Assembly (NCBI GenBank): GCA_020633055.1
Contig: JACKEJ010000006.1
Coordinates: forward strand, 248,001-312,000
Direction of reading: 5' to 3'
Length of the DNA: 64,000 bases
Source: Sandaracinaceae bacterium
GTDB lineage: Bacteria > Myxococcota_A > Polyangia > Polyangiales > Houyiibacteriaceae
Shown here: positions 24,887 through 33,393 of the stretch, one piece after another
Layout: every line of letters begins with the position of its first letter
Numbering within the stretch: position 1 is the first letter of the stretch
Translations under genes and position numbers: made by a program
Notes under the pieces: model-generated
Seen by the model: only the letters and a program-made list of their open reading frames with translations
Databases searched by the model: none
Told to the model about the DNA's origin: nothing

Positions 24887-27619
24887 ATGGCAACCCAAGA
24901 ACACTTCTTCCGTTACTCGCCCGCGCTGGCCCTCGTCGCACTCGCGATCGCCACGTCGGGCTGTGATGTCGATGCAGGCGCTCGTCCCGACGGCGGCGTG
25001 TACCAACCCGACGGCGGCTACCCGGACGGTGGCTACGAGGACGCTGGATACGACGACGCTGGGTATGGCGACGGCGGCTACGAGGACGGTGGCTACACGT
25101 GCGACCCCTCGAACCCGTACTACGGCAACGGCCCCATTCCGGAGCCCGACCCCAACGACCTCTTGTGGGCGCGCCATGGCGGCTGGGCCGTGTGGGACTA
25201 CTGCATCTGCAAGCCCGACGAGACCCCCATCGGGCCCGACCTCGACCCCCGCACGCACGTGAACCGCGACGCTGCGGGCCCGAACATCCTCTTCAACGTC
25301 GCGTGGAAGGACTGCCACATGCTCCCCGACGTGGTCGGTGAGGAGGGCATGCCCACGACCTGCGGCGAGCTGCGCGCCCGTGTGGCCGAGGGCGCACGTC
25401 TGATGGTCCCTGGCGCAGCTGGCGGCGGCGCGCTGTTCTCGGGCAACAACTACCGGGAGCTCACGTCGGGCTTCGGCATCGCGACCTTCCCGGCCACCGC
25501 CTACAACAACATGTGGATGAGCTGGGGTCTCGACGAGCGCCCCGACAACTTCGACTTCCTCGTCGGCCAGCGCGTGGGCTCGCCCTTCGGGCCGGTCCGC
25601 AACCCGTACCCGCTCTACTATGGGCCCGGCGATCCGCGGAACGAGGTGCTCACGGGCAGCCTCATCCCCGGGGTGGACTCGCCGCTCGACATCCTCTCCA
25701 ACGTGACGCTGACGCCCGAGGCCGAGCGCACGGGAGGGTCGGGCACCATGCCCTACTTCTTCACGCACCTGCGTGACGAGGACGGGTCGTACACCGGCCG
25801 CATCGGTATCACGTGCCAGGGCTGTCACACCGGCAGCATCGGCGACGCGACCGCGCCCGACATGGGCCGCTCCGGCTACACGGAGGGCTCGGGCAGCCCC
25901 CTGGCCGATCACAACCTCTTCCTGTACGACATGCTCCCGCGTGGCTACGCGGCGTCCTTCGTGTTCTGGATCAACCTCAGCAAGACACGCGGCGTGAACA
26001 ATGCGTCCGACGTGAACCTCGCGTTCCTGTTCCCGGACAACGACGCGGGCTACGACTTCGGCACGCTGGGCGGCCTGCTGACCACCGGCACCAGCGCCGG
26101 GATGGACACGCCGGCGTGGTGGAACATGGGCCACCGCACGGCGAAGTTCGTCGACGGTCTGTTCCCCATGGATGCGCCGCGCGTCGACATGGTCTTCTAC
26201 ACGCCCATCGTCGGTCTCTTCGGGGTCGTCGGCGACGGCGTCACCTTCCTGGTCAACGCGGTCGCCGGCGTGGTCGACATGGTCGGCTACATCGTGACCC
26301 TGGCGCTCAACGCCATCGGTCTCGGGCCCGCTGACGTCCCAGCAGGCGTGTTCAACATCATCAACGGCGTGTTCAACGCCTTTGGCATCGACCTCGTCGA
26401 CCTGACTGGGCTCGACGAGAGCCAGAACACCGACATCTTCCAGGCCATCAGCGCGTTCATCAGCGTGGACGAGGAGAACGACGGGCAGCAGTGGATGCGC
26501 GACCACGGCGTCGCCATCAACGACTGGGCTCTGACGCTCAAGTCGCCCGAGTACCCCGGCAACGTCGACCGTCAGCTGGCCGAGGAGGGCGCCGTGCTCT
26601 TCCACGAGCTGAACCTGTGGCAGGCTGGCAGCGGCCCCGGTGTCCCGACGCTCGAGGGCGGCAATGGTTCGTGCTCCACCTGCCACGGCGTCTACGCGCC
26701 GCGCTACGCGAACGACCCCAACTGGCTCTCGGACCCCGCGCTCATCGGGCAGGCGGCGTACATCACACCGATCGACATCATCGGCACCGACCGCGTGCGC
26801 TTCAATGTGAACGACCAGGCCATGAACGAGGCCGGGCGGCACAACTTCTTCGGCTACGCCGAGCTCCAGGACGAGGTCGCGGCCGGCAACGCGGACTACT
26901 GCGGCCCGCAGAACCACAACAACTACCGCGACCCCGTGGCAGCGCCGCGCAACAGCACCGCGCGTCGCGCGCTTGGCTACCTCGCGCAGCCGCTGCACGG
27001 GGTGTGGTCCACGGGCCCGTACCTCCACAACGGCTCCGTGCCCAACCTGCGCGGCGTGCTCGACTCGAGCGCGCGTCCCGACCTGTTCCGCCGCTTCACC
27101 ACCCCGACCCCGTCCAACTTCCAGCAGGGCGAGGTGATGATGGGCTACGACACGTCGCTGACGCGTGCCTTCGACCACGACAACGTGGGCTGGCGCTACC
27201 AGACCTACCAAGAGGTCTACGGGCGCGCATGTGACCCCGTCGGCGGCGTGACGGGTGCGCTCGACTGCTTCCAGTTCAACCCCCTCGACGTGCTGCACCT
27301 GCAGTCGAACCTGAACGGTGCGGTGCAGTGCGTGCAGAACCAGTTCCTGGGACAGATCACCAACCAGCACCGTTCGTGCGACCCCACCGGCGTGGCGACC
27401 GAGCTGCTGGACACGGTGCTGACCTTCGCGCAGGACAACCTCATCCTGGTCTGGAACCTGCTGTACGCGCCGATGGACGTGACCGACTTCGACTCGGTCA
27501 ACAACCGCACCTGGTACAACACGCGCATGTACGGGCAGGGCAACGGCGGCCACACGTTCGGCGACGGGCTCACCGACCACCAGCGTGACGCCATCATCGA
27601 GTACCTGAAGACGCTCTGA
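24887..27619 (+). CDS. RoxA-like dihaem c-type cytochrome lipoprotein
   Basis: This 910-residue exported lipoprotein (TSGC, lipidated C26) begins with six DGGY-type five-residue repeats. It contains two haem c sites, C310-QG-C313-H314 and C596-ST-C599-H600. A later block HGVWSTGPYLHNGSVPNL is typical of rubber oxygenase RoxA and related dihaem peroxidases of the MauG/CcpA superfamily. RoxA homologues occur in myxobacteria and cleave polyisoprene, but family members also include peroxidases of unknown substrate. A hydrophobic insertion (about residues 440-485) between the haem sites is odd for a soluble protein. GGAGA 6 nt upstream supports the ATG at 24887. A strong hairpin follows the gene. 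Confidence 0.75.
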   Translation: MATQEHFFRYSPALALVALAIATSGCDVDAGARPDGGVYQPDGGYPDGGYEDAGYDDAGYGDGGYEDGGYTCDPSNPYYGNGPIPEPDPNDLLWARHGGWAVWDYCICKPDETPIGPDLDPRTHVNRDAAGPNILFNVAWKDCHMLPDVVGEEGMPTTCGELRARVAEGARLMVPGAAGGGALFSGNNYRELTSGFGIATFPATAYNNMWMSWGLDERPDNFDFLVGQRVGSPFGPVRNPYPLYYGPGDPRNEVLTGSLIPGVDSPLDILSNVTLTPEAERTGGSGTMPYFFTHLRDEDGSYTGRIGITCQGCHTGSIGDATAPDMGRSGYTEGSGSPLADHNLFLYDMLPRGYAASFVFWINLSKTRGVNNASDVNLAFLFPDNDAGYDFGTLGGLLTTGTSAGMDTPAWWNMGHRTAKFVDGLFPMDAPRVDMVFYTPIVGLFGVVGDGVTFLVNAVAGVVDMVGYIVTLALNAIGLGPADVPAGVFNIINGVFNAFGIDLVDLTGLDESQNTDIFQAISAFISVDEENDGQQWMRDHGVAINDWALTLKSPEYPGNVDRQLAEEGAVLFHELNLWQAGSGPGVPTLEGGNGSCSTCHGVYAPRYANDPNWLSDPALIGQAAYITPIDIIGTDRVRFNVNDQAMNEAGRHNFFGYAELQDEVAAGNADYCGPQNHNNYRDPVAAPRNSTARRALGYLAQPLHGVWSTGPYLHNGSVPNLRGVLDSSARPDLFRRFTTPTPSNFQQGEVMMGYDTSLTRAFDHDNVGWRYQTYQEVYGRACDPVGGVTGALDCFQFNPLDVLHLQSNLNGAVQCVQNQFLGQITNQHRSCDPTGVATELLDTVLTFAQDNLILVWNLLYAPMDVTDFDSVNNRTWYNTRMYGQGNGGHTFGDGLTDHQRDAIIEYLKTL
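25007..25096 (+). repeat. Six tandem 15-bp units encoding xD(G/A)GY
   Basis: Six consecutive 15-bp units encode PDGGY, PDGGY, EDAGY, DDAGY, GDGGY and EDGGY directly after the lipidation site of the dihaem protein. The acidic, Gly/Tyr-rich stretch is probably a flexible surface linker and the DNA repeat is prone to length variation. Confidence 0.85.
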
Positions 27620-27670
27620 GCGCTGGCCCGCGGAGGCGCGGGCTGGGGTGACGAGAGACGAACGACGACG

Positions 27671-27696
27671 AACGCCCCGGCCTCGCGCGGGGCGTT
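27671..27696 (+). terminator. Hairpin terminator after the dihaem lipoprotein gene
   Basis: AACGCCCCG (27671-27679) pairs perfectly with CGGGGCGTT (27688-27696) around an 8-nt loop, 52 bp after the stop codon. The T-tract is poor (TTCTGCGTT), so termination may be inefficient. It separates the dihaem gene from the reverse-transcriptase-like gene, which therefore probably has its own promoter. Confidence 0.6.
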
Positions 27697-27747
27697 CTGC
27701 GTTCATCGGGGCTCCGTGGCGCTCGGGATGCAGTACGCTGCCCCGCC

Positions 27748-30135
27748 ATGGGGTCCGACATCGCCCGCTTCATCGCCGCCACCCAGCTGGCGGCCCTGCG
27801 CGATCAGCGCGACGCGCTCACCGCTGCCTACGATGCGATCGAGGCGGACGCGGCGCGCGCCGCGGCCATGGGGCTCGTCGCTCGCGTGCGTGCGCTGCAC
27901 GAAGGGCTCGCGACCCTGACCCGCGCCGGGGAGCCGCTGCACCCAGACCTCCCGGACCTCGACGCGCTCTTCCACGGTCACGACCTCGGCCTCGCGTCGG
28001 CGGATGCGGCGTCGGGTTGGGAGGCGCGGCTCGTGCGCGAGCTCATGCATGGCCGCGCACGGTCGCAGGTGGCGTACCTGTTCGGCACCGTCGCAGGAGA
28101 GCTGGCCGTAGCGTCGGCACCGGCTCCCGAAGCCGCCGACGCGTTCCTTGGGCGCATGGCGGAGCCACCGGATCGCATCGACGTCGAGGCGCTGCGTCGG
28201 GAGCTGCGCGCCATCGGCCTCGACGCGCGTGCCGACGAGGTCGCGGCGCGCTTCGGCAGTGACTTCCACGTGGTGCCACCGAGCGAGGAGGCTCACCCCA
28301 CGGGACCCAGGCTTTCAGTCGCCGTCGTCGAGGAGCTGCGGCGGGTGGTAGGAGACGCCGAGCGGAGCGCGGCAGTTCGGGCGGAGGCGGCCGCGTTGAC
28401 GCCAGGCGACGAGAGCACGTGGCACGAGTCGCCGACCGTCCGCGCGCTCGGTGACGCCCTCTCGCTGCGCCTGATGGAGGACCCGCGCGCTTGGCGCTGG
28501 CCCGAGGAGGGGGTCGCCGTGCGCGCCGTCCGTACCGCGGACCGCACGCGTTTCCACCCAGACATGTCGCTGCTGGACGTCGTCGCGTTCGAGACCGTCG
28601 GCCGCTGGTTCGACGACGCGTTGGCCGACGTGTTCTTCACGGACCACGCGACGCGGCGCGGGCGCCTCGCGAAGCTCACCGAGCTGGCGGCGCCGCCGAT
28701 CATCCTCGCGAACGAGCGCGCCGCGCTGGCTCGCCCTCTGGGTCTACTGAACGACCCTCGCGTCGTCGACGAGGAGGTCGCGGTGGGGTCGGTCACGCTC
28801 GAGCGAGACGTCCGTCGCTCCGAGCTCGCTGCCGCGGGCCACGAGTCGGGAGCCTACGGCGCTGGGTATGGCGAGGGGACCGCGGCGGTGGCGCGGCTGG
28901 TGGACGCCGAGGTCGCGCTGCGGCGCGCCCGGGATCCCGTGGCGCCGGTCTACCTCATCAAGGTCGACGTGCGGGACTGCTTCGCGTCCATCGACCACGA
29001 GGCGTTGGACGTCGCGCTCGAGGTGCTGGGCGTCCCCGCGCCGTGGCGTGCGTGGGTGCGCGACTTCGTGCGGGTCCCGTTCCGCGCCAGCTCGGGCGTC
29101 ACACGTGCGACACGGGGCGTGCCGCTCAACACGAGGCTGGGGCGGCGGCTGGCCGAGGTGGTTCTGGCGGCGGCGGAGCTGACCCTGCGGAGCCGACACC
29201 CCGACGTGCTCACGCTGCGGTTGGTCGACGACTTCGCGCTCGTGGCTGGTAGCGGGTCGCACGTGGTCGCAGCCTACGACGAGCTGCGCGCCGCGCTCGC
29301 TCACCTCGGTCTCGCGTTGAACCTCGACAAGTCCAGCGCCGTCGCCGTGGGCGACCCAGCTCCGCCGCCCATCGAGGAGGCGGTCTGGGGCAGCGCACGC
29401 TGGAACCTGCTCGAGCTGGGGGCATCGGGGACCTGGCGGCTGTCCGAGACAGGGCTGGCCGAGCTGCTCACCAGGGCTCGTGCGGAGCTCGAGCAGCCCG
29501 CGCTCGTCGCTGCGCTGCGTGCCTACAACGCGCACGTTCGGTTTGGGCTCTCGAGCGTGGTGTCCCGCGGGCACCTGCGATGCTGTCCCGAGACCGGGGA
29601 GGGATCCCACAGCCGGATCGTGCAAGAGCTGACGAGGCGTCTCGAAGCCGAGGTCGCCGACGGCGGTCTGCACGCGTTCATCGACCGCGCGCTCGAGGCG
29701 CGGGGAGCCACCGACCTGCCGCGCGCGCACCGCTTCTGGCCCGTGACGGCGGGCGGCCTCGGTCTCGTCGACCCGCTCCTCCTGTTGGGGCAGCTGGTGC
29801 CGTTGCCTCCCTCGTGCCCGCGGCCGGCCGGCACCGTGTCGGCGGAGGGCGGCGCGGCCGAAGACGACTCCGCGTGGGGCGCGTTCTACGCGACCTCGGG
29901 TCGGAACGCCGAGGTCCGGGAGCCACGGGAGGGGACCGTCGGCGAGGCGCTCTCGAGAGCGTTCGTCGCGCGAGGCGGTCGGCTCTCGGGCGGTGCACAG
30001 GCAACGCTCACGCCGTACTGGAGGTGGGTGCTGGCCGTCCACGGGCCGAGCATCCTCGAGGCGTTCGGAGCCTACACGTTCCTCGACGAGCGCCTCGTGC
30101 CGCGCGCGCTGCTGCTCGACCTCGCGGGGGCGTGA
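27748..30135 (+). CDS. Stand-alone reverse-transcriptase-like protein with telomerase-like motifs
   Basis: This 795-residue protein has a polymerase palm of the reverse transcriptase type. Motif A is LIKVDVRDCF (catalytic D407) and motif C is LRLVDDFALV (D494, D495). Motif D is GLALNLDKS (521-529) and a motif E-like WGSARWNLLEL follows at 547. Motif B reads RGVPLNTRLGRRLAE, lacking the usual Gln-Gly. Motifs A and C look more like telomerase reverse transcriptase (KVD...; LRLVDDFLLV) than like group II intron or retron enzymes (YADD). About 400 N-terminal residues (helical, possibly coiled coil at 5-55) and 230 C-terminal residues, including FWPVTAGGLGLVDP, match no domain I know. No retron RNA, intron structure, maturase or endonuclease motif is visible. 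TACGCT lies 8 nt before the ATG. The function is unknown. Confidence 0.75.
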   Translation: MGSDIARFIAATQLAALRDQRDALTAAYDAIEADAARAAAMGLVARVRALHEGLATLTRAGEPLHPDLPDLDALFHGHDLGLASADAASGWEARLVRELMHGRARSQVAYLFGTVAGELAVASAPAPEAADAFLGRMAEPPDRIDVEALRRELRAIGLDARADEVAARFGSDFHVVPPSEEAHPTGPRLSVAVVEELRRVVGDAERSAAVRAEAAALTPGDESTWHESPTVRALGDALSLRLMEDPRAWRWPEEGVAVRAVRTADRTRFHPDMSLLDVVAFETVGRWFDDALADVFFTDHATRRGRLAKLTELAAPPIILANERAALARPLGLLNDPRVVDEEVAVGSVTLERDVRRSELAAAGHESGAYGAGYGEGTAAVARLVDAEVALRRARDPVAPVYLIKVDVRDCFASIDHEALDVALEVLGVPAPWRAWVRDFVRVPFRASSGVTRATRGVPLNTRLGRRLAEVVLAAAELTLRSRHPDVLTLRLVDDFALVAGSGSHVVAAYDELRAALAHLGLALNLDKSSAVAVGDPAPPPIEEAVWGSARWNLLELGASGTWRLSETGLAELLTRARAELEQPALVAALRAYNAHVRFGLSSVVSRGHLRCCPETGEGSHSRIVQELTRRLEAEVADGGLHAFIDRALEARGATDLPRAHRFWPVTAGGLGLVDPLLLLGQLVPLPPSCPRPAGTVSAEGGAAEDDSAWGAFYATSGRNAEVREPREGTVGEALSRAFVARGGRLSGGAQATLTPYWRWVLAVHGPSILEAFGAYTFLDERLVPRALLLDLAGA

Positions 30136-30204
30136 GCACCGCGTGGCGGGCCGTTCTGCGGGTCCCGACTAGCGCCGGGCCGTCGCACGTGGCAGGCTGC
30201 CGCC

Positions 30205-31008
30205 ATGCGCACGAGCTGCCTCGCTCTACTCTTTCTTGTGGGCTGCGGAGCGTCTGGGCCGGCCCGTTCGTCCGTTGCCGGAGGGGAGCGGGAGACCCTC
30301 CCTGTCCCCACCATCGCCGCCTCCGCCGAGGCGGTGCTGGGTGCCGATCTCGTGGTGCGGGAGCTGAGCCCTGGCGTCTTGCTGCACGTCTCCTGGACCG
30401 AGCTCCCCGAGTGGGGGCGCATCTCCTCGAACGGCTTGGTGGTGCTCGGCGCGCGAGAAGCGCTGCTGATCGACACGACCTGGGATGACGCTGGAACGGA
30501 GCTGCTGCTGGACCATGTCGCGTCGGCGCACGGCCGCCGCGTGTCCCACGCCGTGGTCACGCACTCGCACGAAGATCGCATGGGGGGCATCCGCGCGCTG
30601 CAGCGTCGGTCCGTGACGGTGCACGGGCTCTCCCTGACGGCCGAGCGGGCACGCGCGGCGGGCGAGCCCCCGCCCGACGAGACCTTCGCCAGCGAGGTGA
30701 ACCTCGACGTCGACGGCGTCCATGCGGAGGTGTTCTTCCCCGGCGCGGCGCACGCTCCCGACAACGTCGTCGTGTGGCTGCCCGACACGGGCGTCCTCTT
30801 CGGCACCTGCATGGTCCGTGAGCTCGCGAGCACGTCGGTGGGCAACCTGGCGGATGCGTCGCTCGACACGTGGGAGGCGTCCGTGTCGGCGGTGCGGCGT
30901 CGCGTGCCGGCACCGCGCGTCGTCGTACCGGGGCACGGTGAGCCTGGAGATGCGACGCTGCTCGACCACACCATCGCGCTGGTACGTGGCGCGCAACACC
31001 AACCGTGA
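30205..31008 (+). CDS. bla: Subclass B1 metallo-beta-lactamase (lipoprotein)
   Basis: This 267-residue protein contains the complete subclass B1 zinc site. H120, H122 and D124 are in THSHEDRMGG, H183 is in GAAHAPDNVVVWLP, C202 is in FGTCMVRE and H244 is in VPGHGEP. The SVGNLADA block after the Cys is also typical of B1 enzymes such as NDM. Enzymes with this set hydrolyse penicillins and usually carbapenems. The N terminus is a lipoprotein signal (LVGC, C14), as in NDM-1. The gene starts 69 bp after the reverse-transcriptase-like gene on the same strand, and no mobile element is nearby, so it looks like a native chromosomal gene. Activity and spectrum cannot be judged from sequence. Confidence 0.88.
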   Translation: MRTSCLALLFLVGCGASGPARSSVAGGERETLPVPTIAASAEAVLGADLVVRELSPGVLLHVSWTELPEWGRISSNGLVVLGAREALLIDTTWDDAGTELLLDHVASAHGRRVSHAVVTHSHEDRMGGIRALQRRSVTVHGLSLTAERARAAGEPPPDETFASEVNLDVDGVHAEVFFPGAAHAPDNVVVWLPDTGVLFGTCMVRELASTSVGNLADASLDTWEASVSAVRRRVPAPRVVVPGHGEPGDATLLDHTIALVRGAQHQP

Positions 31009-31095
31009 ACGGGCGCGCGGGCCCTGGGGAGCCTCCTCGGCGGGCTCATTCGTCCGAGTAGGTTCGAGCCGCGCGGCGCTCGGACGGCGTGCCGC

Positions 31096-31662
31096 TCAAC
31101 CCACGCCGCGGGTCGACGACGTCCAGCTGGCGCTCGGGAGGCGATACAGCACGTGACGCTCGAGCGGGTGCCCGGCCGCCAGCAACGGGTGGTCGAAGTC
31201 GTCGCGGACGTCGTGCGTCATGCCCAGGCGCTCCATGACCGCCCGCGACCGCACGTTCGCCGGGACGGTGAACGAAACGAGCTCGGGGAGGGCCAGGTCG
31301 TCGAAGGCGAACCGGCACGCCTCGCGCGCTGCCTCGGTGGCGTAGCCGTGCCCCCAGGCCGCCCGTGAGAGGCGCCACAGGAGCTCCACAGCAGGCGTGA
31401 AGTGCGCCTCGAAGCCCACGTGCGCCAACCCCACGAACCCCACGAACGGCGGGCCACCCTCGACCTCGACGGCCCACGGTCCGAACCCGGACGAGTCGAA
31501 GTGCGCGGCGATGCGGTCGGCGAGCGCGTCGCTCTCCGCACGTCCGAGCACGGAGGGAAAGTGCGCCATGACGTCCGGGGACGCGTTGAGCTGCGCGAAC
31601 GCGTCCCGGTCGCTCGCACGCCAGCCTCGGAGGATCAGCCTGGAAGTGCGCCGTGGCTCCAT
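31096..31662 (-). CDS. GNAT family N-acetyltransferase (RimJ/RimL type)
   Basis: This 188-residue protein starts with the Acetyltransf_3 pattern TSRLILRGWRASD. It contains the acetyl-CoA-binding region WGHGYATEAAREA near residue 104 and a C-terminal VPANVRSRAVMERLGM motif. The family acetylates N-terminal amines of ribosomal proteins or small molecules; the substrate here is unknown. TACCAT lies 8 nt before the ATG. It is convergent with the B1 beta-lactamase and divergent from the lipoprotein hydrolase. Confidence 0.85.
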   Translation of the reverse strand: MEPRRTSRLILRGWRASDRDAFAQLNASPDVMAHFPSVLGRAESDALADRIAAHFDSSGFGPWAVEVEGGPPFVGFVGLAHVGFEAHFTPAVELLWRLSRAAWGHGYATEAAREACRFAFDDLALPELVSFTVPANVRSRAVMERLGMTHDVRDDFDHPLLAAGHPLERHVLYRLPSASWTSSTRGVG

Positions 31663-31763
31663 GGGCCCGGATGGTACGGACGTGCCCGCCGACGGCAAGC
31701 ACGCGCCCACGACCGCCTCGTCCAGAGCGTCGCTCTTGATCGTGATGGAGACGTCGAGTAAGG

Positions 31764-31774
31764 TGACTGAGTCA
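31764..31774. promoter_or_regulatory. Palindrome TGACTGAGTCA upstream of hydrolase-marR pair
   Basis: TGACT and AGTCA form an 11-bp palindrome with one central base, 17 bp before the GTG of the lipoprotein hydrolase. The second gene of this pair encodes a MarR regulator, so this is a candidate MarR operator. It is short, and the assignment is inference. Confidence 0.35.
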
Positions 31775-31791
31775 ACAAGTTGGAGTGGCGT

Positions 31792-32913
31792 GTGAACCTC
31801 TCGAATCGGCTCGAATGTGCGGTGGTGCTGCTCGTGACGAACCTTGTCGCTGGCTGTGCGCCGTCTGGCGACTGCGTGCGGACGGATGCTGGCCCGGCGG
31901 TCTGTGAGCCTCACGTCGTCCCCCAGCCAGACGACCTCGACGCGAGCTTCCGGGACGGCTGGCACGTGACCCTGGCCGAGGCCGGCATCGTGGAGCGGCG
32001 CGTGCGCGTCGGCCGCTCGACCCTCTACTACGCGGAGGGGCCCGCCTCGGGTCCGCCGCTGCTCCTGCTGCACGCGCAGCACATGGACTGGTACAGCTAC
32101 AGCCGCGTGCTCCCCGAGCTGGCGCGCACCTTCCACGTCTTCGCGGTCTCGTACCACGGTCACGGGCTGACGGAGAGCCCGGTCGACCACATGGACGCCA
32201 CCCACATCGGTGTCGACCTCACGGCGTTCATCGAGCACGTCATCGGCGAGCCCGTGTTCGTGACGGGCAACTCGTCCGGCGGTCTGCTCTCCCTGTGGCT
32301 CGCCGCGAACGCGCCCAGCTGGGTACGGGCCGTGCTGCTCGAGGACCCGCCGCTGTTCACGTCCGAGCTGCCTCGTTCGCGAGAGACCATCGCGTTCCGC
32401 ACGTTCGAGACGTGTCACGCGTACCTCGAGACCCGCAGCCGGGAGGACTTCCTGCTCTACTGGGTCGCCTCGAACCAAGAGTTCGTGGTGAACATGTTCG
32501 GGAACTTCGGCTACCGCCTGCTGGTGTCGGGCGTCGAGACCTACCGCGTCGACCACCCCGGCGAGCGCGTCGAGCTGAACTTCCTGCCCGACATCGTTCG
32601 CATCCTGGTGCGTGGGCTGGACGTCTACGACCCGCACTTCGGCGACGCCTTCTACGACGGGAGCTGGAGCGAGGGCTTCGACCAAGCCGAGGCCCTGCAG
32701 CGCGTCGCGGCACCCACCTTGCTGCTGCACGCGAACTTCGAATACCTGGAAGACGGGACGCTCAACGGGGCGCTCGACGACGACGACGCCGCGCGCGCCA
32801 TGTCGTTGCTCGCGGCAGGCACGTACCTGCGGATCGACTCCGAGCACGTCGTGCACTTGGACGAGCCCACCGAATTCGTTCGCATCGCCACCGAGTTCTT
32901 CCTCGGACCGTGA
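31792..32913 (+). CDS. Alpha/beta hydrolase lipoprotein
   Basis: This 373-residue protein has a lipoprotein signal (LVAGC, C22) and an alpha/beta hydrolase fold. The probable nucleophile is S161 in TGNSSGG, and the catalytic His is probably in SEHVVHLDEP near the C terminus. HGHGL and LLLHAQHMDW correspond to the oxyanion-hole region. The domain resembles lactonases, esterases and epoxide hydrolases, and the substrate is unknown. A GGAG sequence 6 nt before the GTG at 31792 sets the start. It lies 11 bp before a MarR regulator gene on the same strand, suggesting an inducible operon. Confidence 0.8.
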   Translation: MNLSNRLECAVVLLVTNLVAGCAPSGDCVRTDAGPAVCEPHVVPQPDDLDASFRDGWHVTLAEAGIVERRVRVGRSTLYYAEGPASGPPLLLLHAQHMDWYSYSRVLPELARTFHVFAVSYHGHGLTESPVDHMDATHIGVDLTAFIEHVIGEPVFVTGNSSGGLLSLWLAANAPSWVRAVLLEDPPLFTSELPRSRETIAFRTFETCHAYLETRSREDFLLYWVASNQEFVVNMFGNFGYRLLVSGVETYRVDHPGERVELNFLPDIVRILVRGLDVYDPHFGDAFYDGSWSEGFDQAEALQRVAAPTLLLHANFEYLEDGTLNGALDDDDAARAMSLLAAGTYLRIDSEHVVHLDEPTEFVRIATEFFLGP

Positions 32914-32924
32914 TACCAGGGGGC

Positions 32925-33368
32925 ATGAAGGACGTCCCGCTCCTGCGCGCGTTCGGGGTGCTCAACCGCACGTTCTCGAGCTACTTCTCCCAGTCGCTGG
33001 CGCGCGAAGGGCTCTCCTACTCGGAGGGCGTCATCCTCGCGAACGTCGGCCACGCCCCGGGTGTCACGCAGCACGTGCTCGCGCAGGAGCTGGTCATCGA
33101 CCGGGCTGCGGTGGCCCGCGCGGTAAAGGGCTTGCGCGACAAGGGGCTGGTGCGCGAGCGGCAGTCGGAGTCGGACGGACGCGTCAAGGAGCTGTGGCCC
33201 ACCCGCGCGGGGGAGCGCATGGTCGGCAAGATCCGTGGCTGGAACGACGCGTGGATCGGCTTCGTCACCACCGACCTGAGCGAACGTGAGCGAGCCACGT
33301 TCATGCAGGCCCTCGGCAAGCTCGTCCTACGCGCGAAGGAGGCCGACCCCGCCGCGTTTGGCGTGTGA
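32925..33368 (+). CDS. MarR family transcriptional regulator
   Basis: This 147-residue winged-helix regulator shows the MarR pattern. It begins with an N-terminal dimerisation helix, followed by the helix-turn-helix VTQHVLAQELVIDRAAVARAV near residues 48-68. The wing ERQSESDGRVKELWPT follows at about 79-94. MarR proteins typically repress an adjacent gene and respond to phenolic or other small ligands; here the likely target is the lipoprotein hydrolase immediately upstream. A purine-rich AGGGGG precedes the ATG. Confidence 0.88.
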   Translation: MKDVPLLRAFGVLNRTFSSYFSQSLAREGLSYSEGVILANVGHAPGVTQHVLAQELVIDRAAVARAVKGLRDKGLVRERQSESDGRVKELWPTRAGERMVGKIRGWNDAWIGFVTTDLSERERATFMQALGKLVLRAKEADPAAFGV

Positions 33369-33393
33369 GTCGCCGCCAACGCACGCTCGCGCG

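Noticed and set aside
24833..27706. 957-residue minus-strand open frame opposite the dihaem gene
   Set aside because: Shadow frame; the plus strand encodes two haem motifs and a lipoprotein signal.
27620..27747. Possible retron non-coding RNA upstream of the reverse-transcriptase-like gene
   Set aside because: Only a simple 9-bp terminator hairpin is present; there are no a1/a2 flanking repeats or long msd stem, and the protein lacks YADD and the retron region-X pattern.
30136..30204. Possible group II intron structure around the reverse-transcriptase-like gene
   Set aside because: No domain V-like hairpin or GUGYG start is visible, and the protein has no recognisable maturase or HNH domain.
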